Assembly: GCF_036850765.1 (NCBI RefSeq)
Contig: NC_089493.1
Location: 194,450,706 to 194,514,705 of the forward strand
Source: Saccopteryx bilineata
Taxonomy: Eukaryota; Chordata; Mammalia; Chiroptera; Emballonuridae
Direction: 5' to 3'
DNA length: 64,000 nucleotides
Of this stretch, positions 12,680-24,712 are shown piece after piece. Below the pieces are notes generated by a model. The model saw nothing but the letters and a program-made list of their open reading frames with translations, ran no database searches and was not told the origin of the DNA. Made by a program: the position numbers and the translations under genes. How positions within the stretch are numbered: position 1 is the first letter of the stretch; every line of letters starts with the position of its first letter.

Positions 12680-12875
12680 ATTAAGGCGGTCAGCTTTGGC
12701 TAATGCTAATGAGCTCCTGCCACACACCAAGCACTTGACCGGCATGTTGTCTTCCCCTCAGACATCAGCAGAGGGGCAGTCTTAATGCGCCCTCACCGTG
12801 CAGGGAACGAGGTGAAGCTTCCACAGGCCCAGTAACAAGCAGCGAGCCTGGGTAACAAACCAGGTGTGTTGGATG
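12680..12875 (+). mobile_element. MIR-like fragment
   Basis: 'aatgagctcctgccacacaccaagcac' followed by cagaggggcagtcttaa and 'caggcccagtaacaagcagc' resembles a diverged MIR. The 3' boundary is uncertain. Confidence 0.45.
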
Positions 12876-14389
12876 CCAGAGCCTGTAGGGATTTGTTTTT
12901 TTTTTAACTCTATCATGCCTTTCTCTCCTCAAAACAGCCTATCAGGTGGTTTGATCATGTAGACATCCTAAAATAAACTCTCAGGCCCCATTTTATGAAA
13001 AGATCTCAGTCTAACAATATGTTTTCTCATTTTGAAAGAAATGAGGAAAATCCATCACCGACGGACAGCCAGTGACCTTGAACTCAACCTGGCTGCAGTG
13101 TCTGCCTGCCATTTCACAGGACCCCTTTTTCCTAGCGAAACAGAGAGACCCCGAGGCAGTGTGGGGTTGAAAGGCCATGCAGAGTGTCATTCTGGCCTCA
13201 GGTGACCCTTGAGCCACATCACACTTTGGACAGTTCACAGATGTCCCATCCACTCCCCAAAGGGGGGTGTCTGGTGGCTCTGCCTGTGAGAGAACGGGTG
13301 AAACTGTGAGTGGTTGAAATACAAAGGAAGCCTCTAGCAGTTCGAGTGTTGGGGTTCACATTCTTAGGGCTGTGGGGAAGCGGGGTGAAAGGCAGGCGAG
13401 GGGAGGGGCTCCAGGCTCTCTACCCCTGCCCCCGACCACTGCAGTGGTTCCACTTTTACATATTTCGCATATTGAGATTCCCATTAAGTTTTTATTTGAA
13501 GAAAATCTTCTGAGGCAAAATAATAACAATAAAAAATATAATAAAAACTGAAAGCTGGTGATTTAGGGAGCGGGAGGAGGACTACAGAAGCTGAGTGCTG
13601 ATAGGCCCATGCTCAGCACTCTAGGCCCTTAAGCCCCAAGAAGATGATCGTGACTCTACCCCCACGTGCAGTTCAAAATAAAAATCAATATTAAGCCATA
13701 AAACACGAAACTTACATGTATGCTGCAATAAAAATAATAGGTTTCTCCATTTGTCTAATTGTAGAGGTTTGGATACGTTCATCCAAGCTAGCTGTTCCCG
13801 TTTCCTCGCCCGGCCCTGATCTGTGGGCCCCTGAGCACCCCTCGGTCCGTGCAGGGGTGGAGCCAGTGGCCCAGGCTGGAGCTCTCTCCAGTGTCCACAG
13901 CAGCTCTGAGAAAGGACGCTCCATCATTTCTCTCTGACAGGAGGAAAACGGGGCTTAAGGAGGCTCAGTAACTCGTCTGAGGAACACGTGGCAAAGAAGG
14001 AGTGCCGGTAGCGTTAGAACCCTGCTCTGCCTGCGTCCTCAGGACGGGCTCTTTTCAAGACTCCTGACTGCAATCATGATCAAGATGGCTGTAAAATAGA
14101 GATGAGCTGTTCGACAGCATCTATGTGCCTAGGGCCTAGCAAATGCTCAAGAAGTAGCCCCTTCCCCTGTGCCAGGGCATTGCGTCCTGGCCTCAGACTG
14201 ATAGGGGTGCAAGCCTGAGCCAGAACGAGGCGACTGTGCATCTAACCCTGGCACCCTGCCCATGCCGAGGTCTCTCCCTTCTCACCCCAGCTCTTCTTTT
14301 GCAGGTTGGCACATTGCCCCCAGCCAGGCCTGCCAGGCGCGCTGCATGAGAGTCCGGCCGTGGGCGGAGGCACGCTAACTGAGTCCGAC

Positions 14390-15520
14390 ATGGATTTCGT
14401 CATGAAGCAGGCCCTCGGAGGTGAGGCCGCAGCCCTGCACCCTCACCCTCACCCGGGGTCCGGACCCAGGAGGGGGAGGGCCTCCACACACCAGGCCCCG
14501 CCATTCCCAGCCCCGGTCCCCTGACCTGGCCCTCTCCCTTGCCAATCCCCCCCCCCCTCTGCAGGGGCCACCAAGGACATGGGGAAGATGCTGGGCGGGG
14601 AGGAGGAGAAGGACCCCGACGCGCAGAAGAAAGAGGAGGAGCGGCAGGAGGCGCTGCGGCAGCAGGAGGAGGAGCGCAAGGCCAAGCATGCGCGCATGGA
14701 GGCCGAGCGGGAGAAGGTCCGGCAGCAGATCCGCGACAAGGTCAGCACTGCCGCCTGCCCACCCGAGTGTAGGAGGCACAGGGGTGCGGTGGGGCCCCAA
14801 GCCACCTCAGACTCCAAGGAATCCCATCTCGGACCTTAGAGCTCTGAACCTCAGTATTCTCACCTCATGCAATCTCCTACCCGAAACCCTGGAGACCACA
14901 TAGGCTTAGAATCCAGAATTTGGGGATTTCTGAAAAGTACCCCAGTGCCCAGAGCACCAGTTACTGTTCGGTGTCCCTCCCAGTGGGTCTGCAGCTGCCG
15001 CTCTGTGCCAAACAGATCGCCATTGTAATAAACCAAGGCTCTAAGTGGCCTTCCATCAGCTGAAGTCAAGTTTGGTCACCAAAATTCAGGTCCAAACATA
15101 ATTCAGATCTTGGGGGAATTCAAAAGAGCAGGTATTGATATTAAAGGATACCTCATGTACCGTCTCTCTCTTACTGGGGACGGATGCAATTCTACGGGAA
15201 GATGCCCTTATCCCCGTTTTATAGACAAGAGGACTGAGGAAGGCCGAGTCGGCATGGCCATGAGGCCAGCTCTCTCCCTGACGGGTTCATGCTCACATCC
15301 GCTCTCTCCCTCCCCCGTCCAGTACGGGCTGAAGAAGAAGGAAGAGAAGGAGGCTGAGGAGAAGGCGGCCCTGGAGCAGCCCTGCGAGGGGAGCCTGACG
15401 CGGCCCAAGAAGGCCATCCCGGCCGGCTGCGGGGACGAGGACGAGGAGGAGGAGGAGAGCATCCTGGACACGGTGCTCAAGTACCTGCCCGGGCCGCTGC
15501 AGGACATGTTCAAGAAGTAA
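14390..15520 (+). CDS. CPLX2: Complexin-2, complete three-exon coding region (134 aa)
   Basis: Complexin binds the assembled neuronal SNARE bundle and both clamps and promotes Ca2+-triggered synaptic vesicle fusion; it is a small soluble presynaptic protein. Coding exons are 14390-14420, 14565-14740 and 15323-15520, each bounded by AG acceptors and GT donors (gtgagg, gtcagc). The start-codon exon begins at 14305 after 'cttttgcag' and carries 85 bases of 5' UTR. The protein starts [11 protein letters not shown], then a [16 protein letters not shown] stretch. A charged accessory helix (~29-47) leads into the central SNARE-binding helix (~48-70), where the contact residues Arg48, Arg59 and Tyr70 are present. 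An acidic run follows, and the end is [13 protein letters not shown]. The MDF start, [13 protein letters not shown] and PCEGSLTRP identify CPLX2 rather than CPLX1 (MEF start). There is no CAAX box, unlike CPLX3/4. Introns are 144 bp and 582 bp; the second holds a MIR fragment near 15.15-15.25 kb. No frame damage was seen. Confidence 0.98.
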
Positions 15521-17410
15521 CCAGCCCTCCTGCCCCACCCCCCACTCCACTCGTTACTATTTTCTTTTTCCTTTTGGTTCTTTCTTTTCTTTTGAATCAG
15601 TTAAGTCTCAGTTCTGACGGGGAAAACCTGTTGGCCTCTGCCCCCCGTCCCTGGCCAGGGGCTTGTCCCCTCCGCACCCTTCACACCCCCTTCATCCCAG
15701 GGTCGCCAACCCCACCTCACACCCAAGTTGCTTGAAAAAGTGAAGAAAGATCTTCCCCAGCAGGGGGCCCTGTACCCAGTGCGGGAGGCACTGGGGCCTC
15801 CTCCAGAAGCCTAAGGTCTGTGCTAGTGTGGTAACCCCCATACATTCCTTCATGCGCCCCACTGCCAGGAGGACCACTGTCCCCAGCCAGCCAAAGTAAT
15901 GACACATTCCAGCCCTGCCCAGCATGCTGACCTTTGGCCTCTGGTTCCCCGGGGCCTCCAGGCCAGGGCAGGGGCGCTGGGTGGCCTGGCTCTGAGGGAG
16001 TCAGGGTGAGCCTGCCCCGTGAAGGCCTGATCTGAGAGGGCCCCTGCATTCTGGGGAGAAGGCTGAGGCTCTCCTTCCCGCCCCCCTGGCGACGCCCAGC
16101 CCAGGAGCACCCATACCACCCCCACCCAAAAGGGTGGAGCCCCTGCCAAGCCAGTCCCTCCAAATGGATCCTCTTTGGACTTGAACTCATCTGTGGAGGG
16201 GCCCAAGGTGGGGCAGCTCCTTGTTTCCCACACCCTCCACTTAGGTCCTGGGGCCTCACTGCCAGTCTGGGCCCAGCCTGCCCAGTCAAGGGGCTACCCA
16301 GGACCCCAGAAAACACTAGGAGCCATTGGGCAGCGATGGCCCATGCCATGGGGTCCCCCCATTGGTGCAGCCAAGCTGTCTCCATCCCTGTCCACCCCTC
16401 TCCCCCACCCTGTCCTGTCCACGTGCTTCCAGGACCGCATGGTCCCCTGGAGGACCCTTCAAACTGAAGCCCCAAGTCTCTGGGGAGAAGCCAGTCCCCA
16501 CATGACAGAAGGCATCTGTCCACTCATCTCATTGGCCAAGAACAAACTCTCCTCTGGGATGTGGGAACTGGTATTTGCTCCCAAATTGTCAAGGTCAGTT
16601 GTGTGATAACCGGGGGCCACGGAGCAATGAGAGAGGAAAGCGTGTGTCCACGCATGCGTAGGTCTGCATGGCAGAGATGGCATCAGTAATTACGTGTCCA
16701 GAGATTGTACATACAGGTATATGGTGAGAGTATGTGTGTGTCGTGAGATTGTGGGTGCGTGTCAGAGGTGGTGTGCATGAGCAGAGACTGTGCCGTGTGT
16801 GCTAGCCATCTCATGTATGTGGGCGACTTGCATGTGTTAGCTTGTATTTGCATGAGTGTTCAATACAGCATGTGTGTCAGGAGTAAGAGTATATGTTCCA
16901 TGTTCTAGAGTGGGTGTCAGAGTCGTCAGCTGTGCTGAGACTGCGGTGTGCATGTGTGTGGCTCTGAGGAGACGCTGTGTGCAGACGTGCTCCTGGCGAG
17001 GAAGAATATGGGGCAGATACGCCCTCTCGGCCCCAGAACCACTGGTCCAAAGTAGCCACGTCCAGCAGGAGACCTTGTTCTTGGCCTCGAGTCCTCCACC
17101 CTCGGGGAGTTCCTGCCTGAGGTCTTCAGAAGCCCACTGAGACAAACCCAGGCAGCACCCCAAGAAGCCATGCTGGGCCCCAGCCAGGGCCTACCCCAAG
17201 CAGGGGCCAGGGAGGGGGCGACTTGCCTGCCCCTGCCGCCCCTGCCCCAGTGGCCCCAGTTTGCATTCTGCAGGTTTTCCATTTTAGTGGATTTATGCTT
17301 TCATTTCAGAGAGAGACATGTGTCTTCTCTGTCCGTTTCCAATAGTTAAAGCCATATCAGTTAGACTGCAATACTTTAATGACAAGACAAAACAATCCAT
17401 ATGTTTAGGG
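15521..17410 (+). other. CPLX2: CPLX2 3' UTR (end not determined)
   Basis: The sequence after the TAA stop is free of recognisable young repeats. It contains pyrimidine-rich and GT-rich stretches (about 16730-16970, 'gtgtgtgtc', 'gtgcgtgtc') and an AT-richer block at 17270-17405 that looks UTR-like. Complexin-2 mRNAs are known for long 3' UTRs. I did not see AATAAA or ATTAAA between the stop and about 20.7 kb by eye, so the cleavage site may use a variant hexamer. The right edge given here is only the end of the AT-richer block. Confidence 0.5.
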
Positions 17411-20287
17411 AACCAGAAAAGTCCCCTGGTCTGTCCCTTCTCTGGGGAGCAGGGCCTGAGCAGCTCTAGCTCCCCGGACTGCTCCCCCGCCCCCGCCCCT
17501 CCCCCTGTGCCCGAGTCCTGCCCCCCACGGGGCCTGTGTCTGTGCCTGTGTCTGTGATGGGGAGCCACCTCGCACCCCTGTTGTCTGCGTGTCTGTTATC
17601 CTGGGCAGGATGGTCATTCTCTGGAGCCCTGGGGTCCTGGAGCAGACATAGGCAGGGCCAGCCCGTGAGCCCCAGGCCTCCCCAGACCTTGTGTGTGGGT
17701 CACAGGGTCCCTCGTGTGGACCCCAAGTGTTCAGAAACGTCTCTCCCTTGACAGGTGCCCACAGACCTTAAAGGCGGGGACAGGGCACAGAGCATGCTAG
17801 ATGGCCAGTGGAGACCGAGGTCTGGGGAGCTGCAGATGAGCAGGGGACCCAGCCATACACGATGTCCCAGGTGGACCTGAGGGACCCCAGACCCTCATAG
17901 AGCATCCCTGGTGGTCTCTGAAGCCCCTCTACCTCCAGAGCGGGCGCAGGGCCCTTCCCGTATAATAGTGCTGGCTAGCTCAGTGGGGTGCCCCTCCCAG
18001 ACGCCTGCAGCCTGCTCCCAGGAGCAGGGCTAGAGGTCCTCTGGGAGGGAGGAGGAAGCAGGAGGAGAATTTCAGCCTGGGGCGTTCCTGGCTGTAACCA
18101 CTACCAGGTGATCACTCTTGGGTTCAGGGGAACATGCAGACTATCATTCCTGACACAGACCTGACTCTGCAGAACAGCCAGTGAGCAGCACACTCGGGGG
18201 GGGGGGGGACAGAATGGGGGGGCACTAGCAGAACAGAGCAGGGATAATCACACAATGTGCCTGGGATGGGAGGTGCATGTGGCCCACTGGATGGAAGGGG
18301 GTGAGTGTGTCACACACAGATGGGGCAGTGTGCATGTGACACACTTGGAAGACAGGAAAAAGGAGGGAAAGGCCCCAGAATTCAGCACACACACTCACAC
18401 ATGTATGTGGGAGCCACCCCCAGCTACAGCAATAGGAAGACCAGTTGTTGTACATGGTGAGAGCAGAACAAGATGCAGGGGCGGGCGCCCCGCCCAAGTG
18501 GGCACACGTGCTCACCAAGGAGGGCCCCCGCCAGAGAGAAGGGTCCGGGCCTCTGCTCTCTGGGTCGGCCGTGCTGGGCACTTGAAACAGGCGAGAGTGT
18601 GGACATCCTCCACTCCAGAAAGCTTCGGAAAGCTCCTGGAAGGTGTCTGTACCAGCAGAGTTATGTGGGGTCTCCTCCAAACACAAGCAGGAAGTCAAGA
18701 GACCCTCCCAGGTGGGTGGGTAGAGGGATGGATGGGTGGATATGTAAATCGACAAACAGATATAAAAGGGAGAAAGAAGAAGGAAGGAGAAGCAGGAAGA
18801 GACAGAGAACAGAAGTAGTTCAGCCCAGGGCCCTAATGTGGGCAAAGAAGCCACCCCAGAGACTGGTGGCTGGAGTGAAACGGGGCAGACCCCAGCCCCA
18901 AGAGCCCCTGGCACCCAGCTGGCAGGGCTGCCGACCCCTGGCACCCAACTGCTCCCTCCTTCCAGGGTCCCACAGGCCCTTGATGGCGTGGGGTGGGGGG
19001 GCTGGGGTCTGATCGGCTCGGATGAGGGGCTGTCTCCCAGGCCTGAGGACAGGCCTCGTGCCATGTCCCCTGCCCCCCTCCGCACTCCTCTCCGGGGGGG
19101 GGGGATGGGAAGTGCTCGCGCTAGCCCTGGGGCACAGGTAGGGGGTCCCGGTGAGACCCAGGGGAGGACGACCATCCTGCTGGGCGGGGGTACCCTTTTC
19201 CCACATCTGTGCTGTGTCCTTGTTGCTCTGCTTCCTCTAAATGTGTCAGTGCCTGGGGGAGGGGAGGGGCACCCCTCATGCCCCCCTGAACCTGACCAAA
19301 AGCCATGGCTGTTGCTCCCCCTTTGTATGACGCAGACGCTAACATGTACCAACCCAACCGTGACAACAGAGAAAAGACCTTGTACAGCATCTCCAGGTCT
19401 GTCTGTCCTCCTCTGTCCGTCAGAACCACCAGGGCAACATGGGACACCAGCTAACATGGGGGTGGGGGGCTGACCCAGGGAGCTCAAGAGGCTGCAGAAA
19501 ACCATCAGTTTTATCCTCGCTTCTAGTCAGGACACTGTGGAAATGACCCCCCAAATCAACCCAGACCTCAGTGTGGGCTGGGCCCAGAGCTGCAGGGCCA
19601 CTCAAGTCCTGCCCTTCACAGCCACTGTCCAACCTCAGGAACTGGTGGTAAAGCCTGGTCACAACACCTCACACCCCATCTCTGGCCACCCCAAGTTCCT
19701 CGGGTGTGGCATCCGGCATAGAGCCAGGTCACAGGAGTGGACAAGAGCTGTTACTGGTCATCCCACCAACACTGATGGAGTTCTGACTCTGCCAGCAGCA
19801 GGAGGCTGGGGACACAGAAGGGACACCACCTGTCACTGCTCCCGGGCAGAGGCCCCCAGGCCTGGCCGAGGAATCAGGACCCGTCCGTCTTCAGCAGCCC
19901 GCCACTGTTACCCTGCCCTCAGCAAGGCCTCCGCTTCCTTCTGCCTAGTGGGCACCTCCCACTCTCCACCCACGGGTCTCTGCCTCTCCCCTCCCACTCA
20001 CCCTCTCCCCAACACCCACCCTGCCAAGAAAACTCACCCCAAACAATACAAACTGAACCCCATCGCTCCCCTGCCCAATCCCCAGTACCTATCACGGCCA
20101 AGAGAGTAACATCAAGATTGTCAAAATGGCCTCGTCTGGTACAACCCCACCTGCTAGGTCAGACCCACACCCAACTCCATGCTCCACGCACCCATGTACA
20201 TGCCACGCCGTTTCATGTTCATGTTCTGTCCCCCGCCTGGCGCACTCCTCCAAAGTCTCAAGACCCCGACTCACCCCCGTCTCAGCG
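17411..20287. other. GC-rich, repeat-poor stretch downstream of CPLX2
   Basis: I saw no exon with splice sites plus a recognisable protein and no young mobile element. Long open frames on both strands (up to 426 codons on the minus strand, 18225-19505) lack any domain and follow from low stop frequency in GC-rich DNA. Part of this stretch may be the distal CPLX2 3' UTR. Confidence 0.5.
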
Positions 20288-20698
20288 GCCACAGCAGGGT
20301 CTGCAGCTGTGCTCACACAAGGCAGAGCTATGGCTGGATACCGGGGCCGTGTTTGCTGGTGGGTTTTCTCCCCTGGAAGACTGGGCTAGAAGAAGCCACA
20401 GCAGGGTCTGTGCTCACACAGTGCAGAGCTGTGGCTGGGTACCGGGGCCGTGTTTGCTGGTGGGCTCTCTCCCCTGGAAGACTGGGCTAGAAGAAGCCAC
20501 AGCAGGGTCTGTGCTCACACAGTGCAGAGCTGTGGCTGGGTACTGGTGCCGTGTTTGCTGGTGGGTTCTCTCCCCTGGAAGACTGGGCTAGAAGAAGCCA
20601 CAGGAGGGTCTGTGCTCACACAGTGCAGAGCTGTGGCTGGGTCCCGTGGCCATGTTTGCTGGTGGGCTCTCCCCCCTGGAACACTGGGCTAGAAGAAG
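20288..20698. repeat. Minisatellite, four units of about 101 bp
   Basis: The unit contains 'agaagccacagcagggtctg', 'gtgctcacacagtgcagagc', 'tgtggctgggtacc' and 'ccctggaagactgggctaga'. The AGAAGCC landmark recurs at 20391, 20492, 20593 and 20694, exactly 101 bp apart. The first unit has a 6-bp insertion. Because 101 is not a multiple of 3, the repeated peptides seen in several frames are artefacts. Confidence 0.97.
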
Positions 20699-21717
20699 CC
20701 ACTTAACCCCGAGTGTTTGCTTGCAAGTAGAAGGGGGAAATAATAGTGACTGTTCTGATCTCTGCCGTTCTGAGGAGTAAGTGGGGTCCTGAACCCACAC
20801 TCTTAGCACCGCGTGCCAAGCATTCAAGGAGTGGCACTTTGCAAATTCTACTGTGATTTATGTCACTGCCACATGTCTGTCTCGCTAACTTGGGAGATCA
20901 ATCAGGGAAGGACTGGCTGGTGCCCCAGTGGCTCCCAGCAGCTACCAGAGTCCAACCTACAGTGCCCTCTATCCCCTGACACCCTGCCTGACTTCCCAGG
21001 ACCCCAGTGTTGACTTGGGGCCTGAGCAATCACACTCCACGTCATTTACTTGGTGGCCCATCACTTAGTCTTCAGCTCTCCGCACCGACCGGACAGTGAG
21101 GTCTGGAAGAACCTGACCCGTCCCGCGTGTATGTCCTAACATCACCGCTCCTCCCGTTCTCCCAGGACTGCCCAGGACACTGAGCAGCAGGTCCCCTGGC
21201 CTCTGAGTCAGGCAGCTCAGCATGCGCCAGGAAGAGTCAGCCTGAGAAGCAGGGGGCACCCCAGGCAGAGGGGGGCTGGCATGAACCAAGGCCTGGAGGA
21301 GACCAGAGTGGTCCGACCTGGGTAGAGAAGAGGGGACGGCTGCAGGAACTCAGTGAGGTTTCGGTGGAAAGCTGTGAACCCGGGGTGTTGACCAGGGTGC
21401 CAGAGCATGGACCGTGGAGCAGCGCATGCTTTACCCACGGGCAGTGGGCACCTCCCCCAACCCCCACGGAGCAGCCCTGACCCCTGACCTCAGCACAGGA
21501 AACAAAGAGACCTGGAATGGGATGGGTATTCCAAGTCACACCCATCCTGCCATGCAACCCAGGAGTCCCTCCTGTGACACGGCTGGCCGAGCACCCCCTG
21601 CTTGCACTCCCAGAGTCAGGGAGCTCCTTAACAATGGGGTAGGTCCCTGCTTTCCCTACACTAAAAGCTACCAGGAGGCAAGGGGTTCATGAAGCCTCCT
21701 CCAGTGTCCCTTTAATT

Positions 21718-21969
21718 CAGCCATCTTTCAACTGGGGTGCCACAAGGATTTTTAAAACATGCAATACCTATTTAGTCAGGGGCACTGACCTCTTCTCCCT
21801 TAGATTGTCAAATTAAAAAATGACAACAGGCCCTGGCCGGGTTGCTCAGTGGGTAGTGTGTCATCCCAGCACGCCAAGGTCAAGGGTTCTATCCCAGGTC
21901 GGGTCACACATGAGAAACAACCAATGAGCGCACAACTCAATGGAACAACCAAGTGGAGCAGCAAGCTGG

Positions 21970-22001
<32 letters not shown>

Positions 22002-22194
22002 TCAAACCAACAACAAAAAGTTATTTTTTTAAATGACAACAGCCAACACAATAATAGCCGTCCCGTGCAAATGAATCAAAACTACACCTTTATTTTTTTG
22101 TCAGATTGGAAAAATATATATTTTTTGGTATGCCACAGAATCTTAGTAATTAGTTAATGTGTGCCATGGGATGAAAAAGGTTTGAAAATCGCTG
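21718..22194 (+). mobile_element. Non-autonomous hAT element with perfect TSD, split by a SINE
   Basis: It starts 'cagccatctttcaactggggt' and ends 'aggtttgaaaatcgctg' (inverted termini). It is flanked by the identical 8-mer ctttaatt at 21710-21717 and 22195-22202. It belongs to the same family as 10227-10505. A SINE at 21830-22030 splits it, so the hAT insertion is older than that SINE. Confidence 0.93.
21830..22030 (+). mobile_element. Short tRNA-derived SINE nested in a hAT element
   Basis: The head 'gccctggccgggttgctcag' resembles the bat tRNA-SINE head; the body is short and ends in a (TC)n run and an A/T-rich tail. It is flanked by aaatgacaacag on the left (to 21829) and right (22031-22042), a 12-bp target-site duplication made from the host hAT sequence. 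The body differs from the long SINE found elsewhere in the window, so this is a different subfamily. Confidence 0.88.
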
Positions 22195-22799
22195 CTTTAA
22201 TTTACTGCAAAACCCTGCTTCCAGACCACTCACTTAGCACTTGTAATTAATTGAGGCTTCTCGCCGGATCTGAGAGGTGATTCAACACCCTCCGAGGACT
22301 AGGTCTCCTCTGCCGGGATCCTCCGGGGGGCCGTCTCTACACACCAATCTCTCCACAACACCAACCTGGGTGTGAAGGTAGGTGCCAGCACTGCCTTCTG
22401 CTGTGCCAGCTTCGCGTCAGGCAGGCTCAGTGGGTGGGGCCAGAGCTGCTGCGATCATCTGCTGGAACTCCCAGGCCCAGGGCACCCACCCCATCCTGGG
22501 CAGGCCCAGTGGGCTCCAGCTCTCAGCCACATCAACTCCCCGCTGTTCTCATAGTGAGAGGCACTTGGCAAAACTCTGTCAACACCAGGGTCAAAACAGC
22601 CCATCTTAGAGTGAGGGAGGGGGGTGTAAGGGAGTAAGTAGAGAGAGCAAGGGAGGCTCTAGTTACTACTAAGCCCCTGCTACCTGCCCTCACAGGGAGG
22701 TGGCCTCAAAGGCACGCCTCTGCTCATCTGTGAGGTCAGGATGACGCCCAGTGTACCCACGAGGACACTGAGGCTCAGAACGAGAGGTGTACAGTGGGA

Positions 22800-23470
22800 A
22801 TGAGCACAGGCTCCAGTTTTCTTAACAAACCTGGCTTTGAATCCAGAGTCTGTCTGGTCTGGGGAATATGACACAACTGCTCAGGATCTTGGTCTCCTTA
22901 TCTTCAAAAAAAAAAAAAAAAGAACATAATAGAGCATCGGCCTGGCGTGCAGAAGTCCCGGGTTCGATTCCCGGCCAGGGCACACAGGAGAAACGCCCAT
23001 CTGCTTCTCCACCCCTCCCCCTCTCCTTCCTCTCTGTCTCTCTCTTCCCCTCCTGCAGCCAAGGCTCCATTGGAGTAAAGATGGCCCGGGTGCTGGGGAT
23101 GGCTCCTTGGCCTCTGCCCCAGGTACTAGAGTGGCTCTGGTCGCAACAGAGCGACGCCCCGGAGGGGCAGAGCATTGCCCCCTGGTGGGCAGAGCGTCGC
23201 CCCTGGTGGGCGTGCCGGGTGGATCCCGATTGGGCGCATGCGGGAGTCTGTCTGACTGTCTCTCCCCATTTCCAGCTTCGGAAAAATACAAAAATAAATA
23301 AAAATTTAAAAATAAAAAAATATTAAAAAAAAAAAAAAGAACATAATGAGTATACGATTCCACCACTGCCACCACAGTCAGAGAGGGAATGAAAACAGAG
23401 CCACGCCTGTAGATGCCCTAGCACAGGGCCTGGCACACAGAGGCACTTAACCATTGACAGCCACCACCAT
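22800..23470 (+). mobile_element. MIR SINE split by a younger SINE
   Basis: The left part (22800-22905) has 'ggctttgaatccagagtctg' and 'ggtctccttatcttc'. After the intervening SINE, the right part (about 23380-23470) has 'cctagcacagggcctggcac' and 'agaggcacttaacca'. Together these are the MIR core and tail in order. Confidence 0.6.
22931..23337 (+). mobile_element. Long tRNA-derived SINE (bat type), 5'-truncated
   Basis: It starts inside the tRNA part at 'agagcatcggcctggcgtgc', so the A box is missing, but the B box 'ggttcgattcc' is intact. The body runs 'cacaggagaaacgcccatctg', then 'attggagtaaagatggcccg', then 'ggtggatcccgattgggc', then 'ccatttccagcttcgg' plus an A-rich tail. The duplication agaacataat flanks it (22921-22930 and 23338-23347). 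It contains two CTCF-like cores in reverse (near 23177 and 23199). Confidence 0.93.
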
Positions 23471-23739
23471 GAAATGCTACAGTTACTACGGCAAGACTGG
23501 CGCAGACAAACGAGTCCCGGAAAGAAGAAAGAAGACGGGAAAAGGAGGAGGAGGAGAACTCATTTCAGTAAAAATCCTCAAGTCAAACCAAACAGCAAAT
23601 TGGAAACCTTGGATTTCAAATGAAATCTGTCTTGGGTCTTTTTACTGTATTCCGAGAGGCAAGGGTCACAAGTGAGAAGGGCGCAGGCATAACTAACTGT
23701 CTCTGCCAGGAAGCTCTCTTCCGCTCAAGAGACTCGGCA

Positions 23740-24265
23740 ATGTGTATTAGTTATCTGTCACTGTAAAACAAAGTACCCCAGAACTTAGTGGCTTCCACCA
23801 ATAGATCTTTATTTCTCTCTCAGTTTCTGGTGGTCAGGAGTTCTGGAGGGGCCCAGCTGGGGTCTCTTGTGAAGTTGCAATCAAGATGTCAGCTGGGGCT
23901 GCAGTCTCATCTGAAAGCTTGTCTGGGGCTGGAGGACCCACCTCCTCGCTGGCTTGGTCACATTGCTGGCAAACTGGTTCTGGCTGCTCACTGGAGGCTC
24001 TTTATCCAGGAGGGCCTCTCTGGAAGGCTCCCTGAGAGTCCCTGCAATGTGGTAGCTAGCCTCCCCCAGAGTGAGCAATCCAAGAGGGCCTGATGGAAGT
24101 GGCAACATCTTTCACGATCTACCCTCAGAAGTCACATACCGTCGCTTCTGCAGCGTTCAGCCGGCCGCACGGACCAGCTCGGAGGCCGTGTGGGAGGCCC
24201 TGGCAGTGGGCGTGAAAGCCGGCAGGGAAGACCCCTGCGGAGGAGCTATCTTGGAGGCTGCCGAC
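23740..24265. mobile_element. Ancient LTR-like or MER-type repeat, family not assigned
   Basis: It opens 'gtattagttatctgtcactg' then 'taaaacaaagtaccccagaa' then 'cttagtggcttccacc', a stereotyped mammalian repeat start. Later parts are 'gagtgagcaatccaagaggg' and 'ctatcttggaggctgcc'. I recall this pattern from old mammalian LTR/MER repeats but could not assign the family. Confidence 0.5.
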
Positions 24266-24529
24266 CTCTCCATGTGTCGCTCAGCCACCTGCAGCCCTTT
24301 GTTCTGCCACCGGCAAACGCTCCTTCCCTCATCCGCCGCCTCAGCAAACGTGTTCCCGTTCCCTTCCATCTTCAGAGAGCTCATCCCTGGGGGCCTCCCC
24401 AGGGCCAGACACCAGCCAGGCACTGCCTTTCGGGCCTGGGCCTGTCATGGTCACGGGAGCTCAGAATCCAGACAGGCACACCAACACCCCTCAGAGTGCC
24501 ATGAGCAAACACTGGGTTTTTTCCAGACA

Positions 24530-24712
24530 GGCCTGGTCCCAAGCCTGGCTCGTTATGTTGAAGCCACTTGACCTTGAGCACATTATTTTACCTCTTAGGG
24601 CCTCCATACAGAGATCATAATACCTGCAGTGCCCAGTTATGGCAACAAACGTATTAAAGTGCCCAGCGCATAGCAAGCAAGTTCTCAATAAACAACGAAG
24701 AACAACATTATT
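24530..24712 (+). mobile_element. MIR SINE fragment
   Basis: 'cttgaccttgagcacattattttacctcttag', then 'agatcataatacctgcagtgcc', then 'gcgcatagcaagcaagttctcaataaa' follows the MIR core and 3' end order. Confidence 0.7.

Larger units (their letters stand above)
6894..14304 (+). other. CPLX2: CPLX2 putative intron 1
   Basis: This is the gap between the proposed untranslated exon and the acceptor 'ctcttcttttgcag' before the start-codon exon. The first ~1 kb remains CpG-rich. The rest holds two complete small hAT elements (8759-8931 and 10227-10505), MIR and L2 fragments and purine-rich tracts (10040-10090, 12060-12165). A diverged ancient repeat lies at 9290-9560. No additional exon was recognised. 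Confidence 0.45.

Noticed and set aside
18225..19505. 426-codon minus-strand open frame
   Set aside because: It lies in GC-rich DNA with competing frames on both strands and has no domain, repeats or known homologue that I recognise.
20340..20690. gctggtgg octamers (bacterial Chi sequence) in the 101-bp repeats
   Set aside because: Chi acts with a bacterial recombination enzyme; in mammalian DNA the match has no known meaning.
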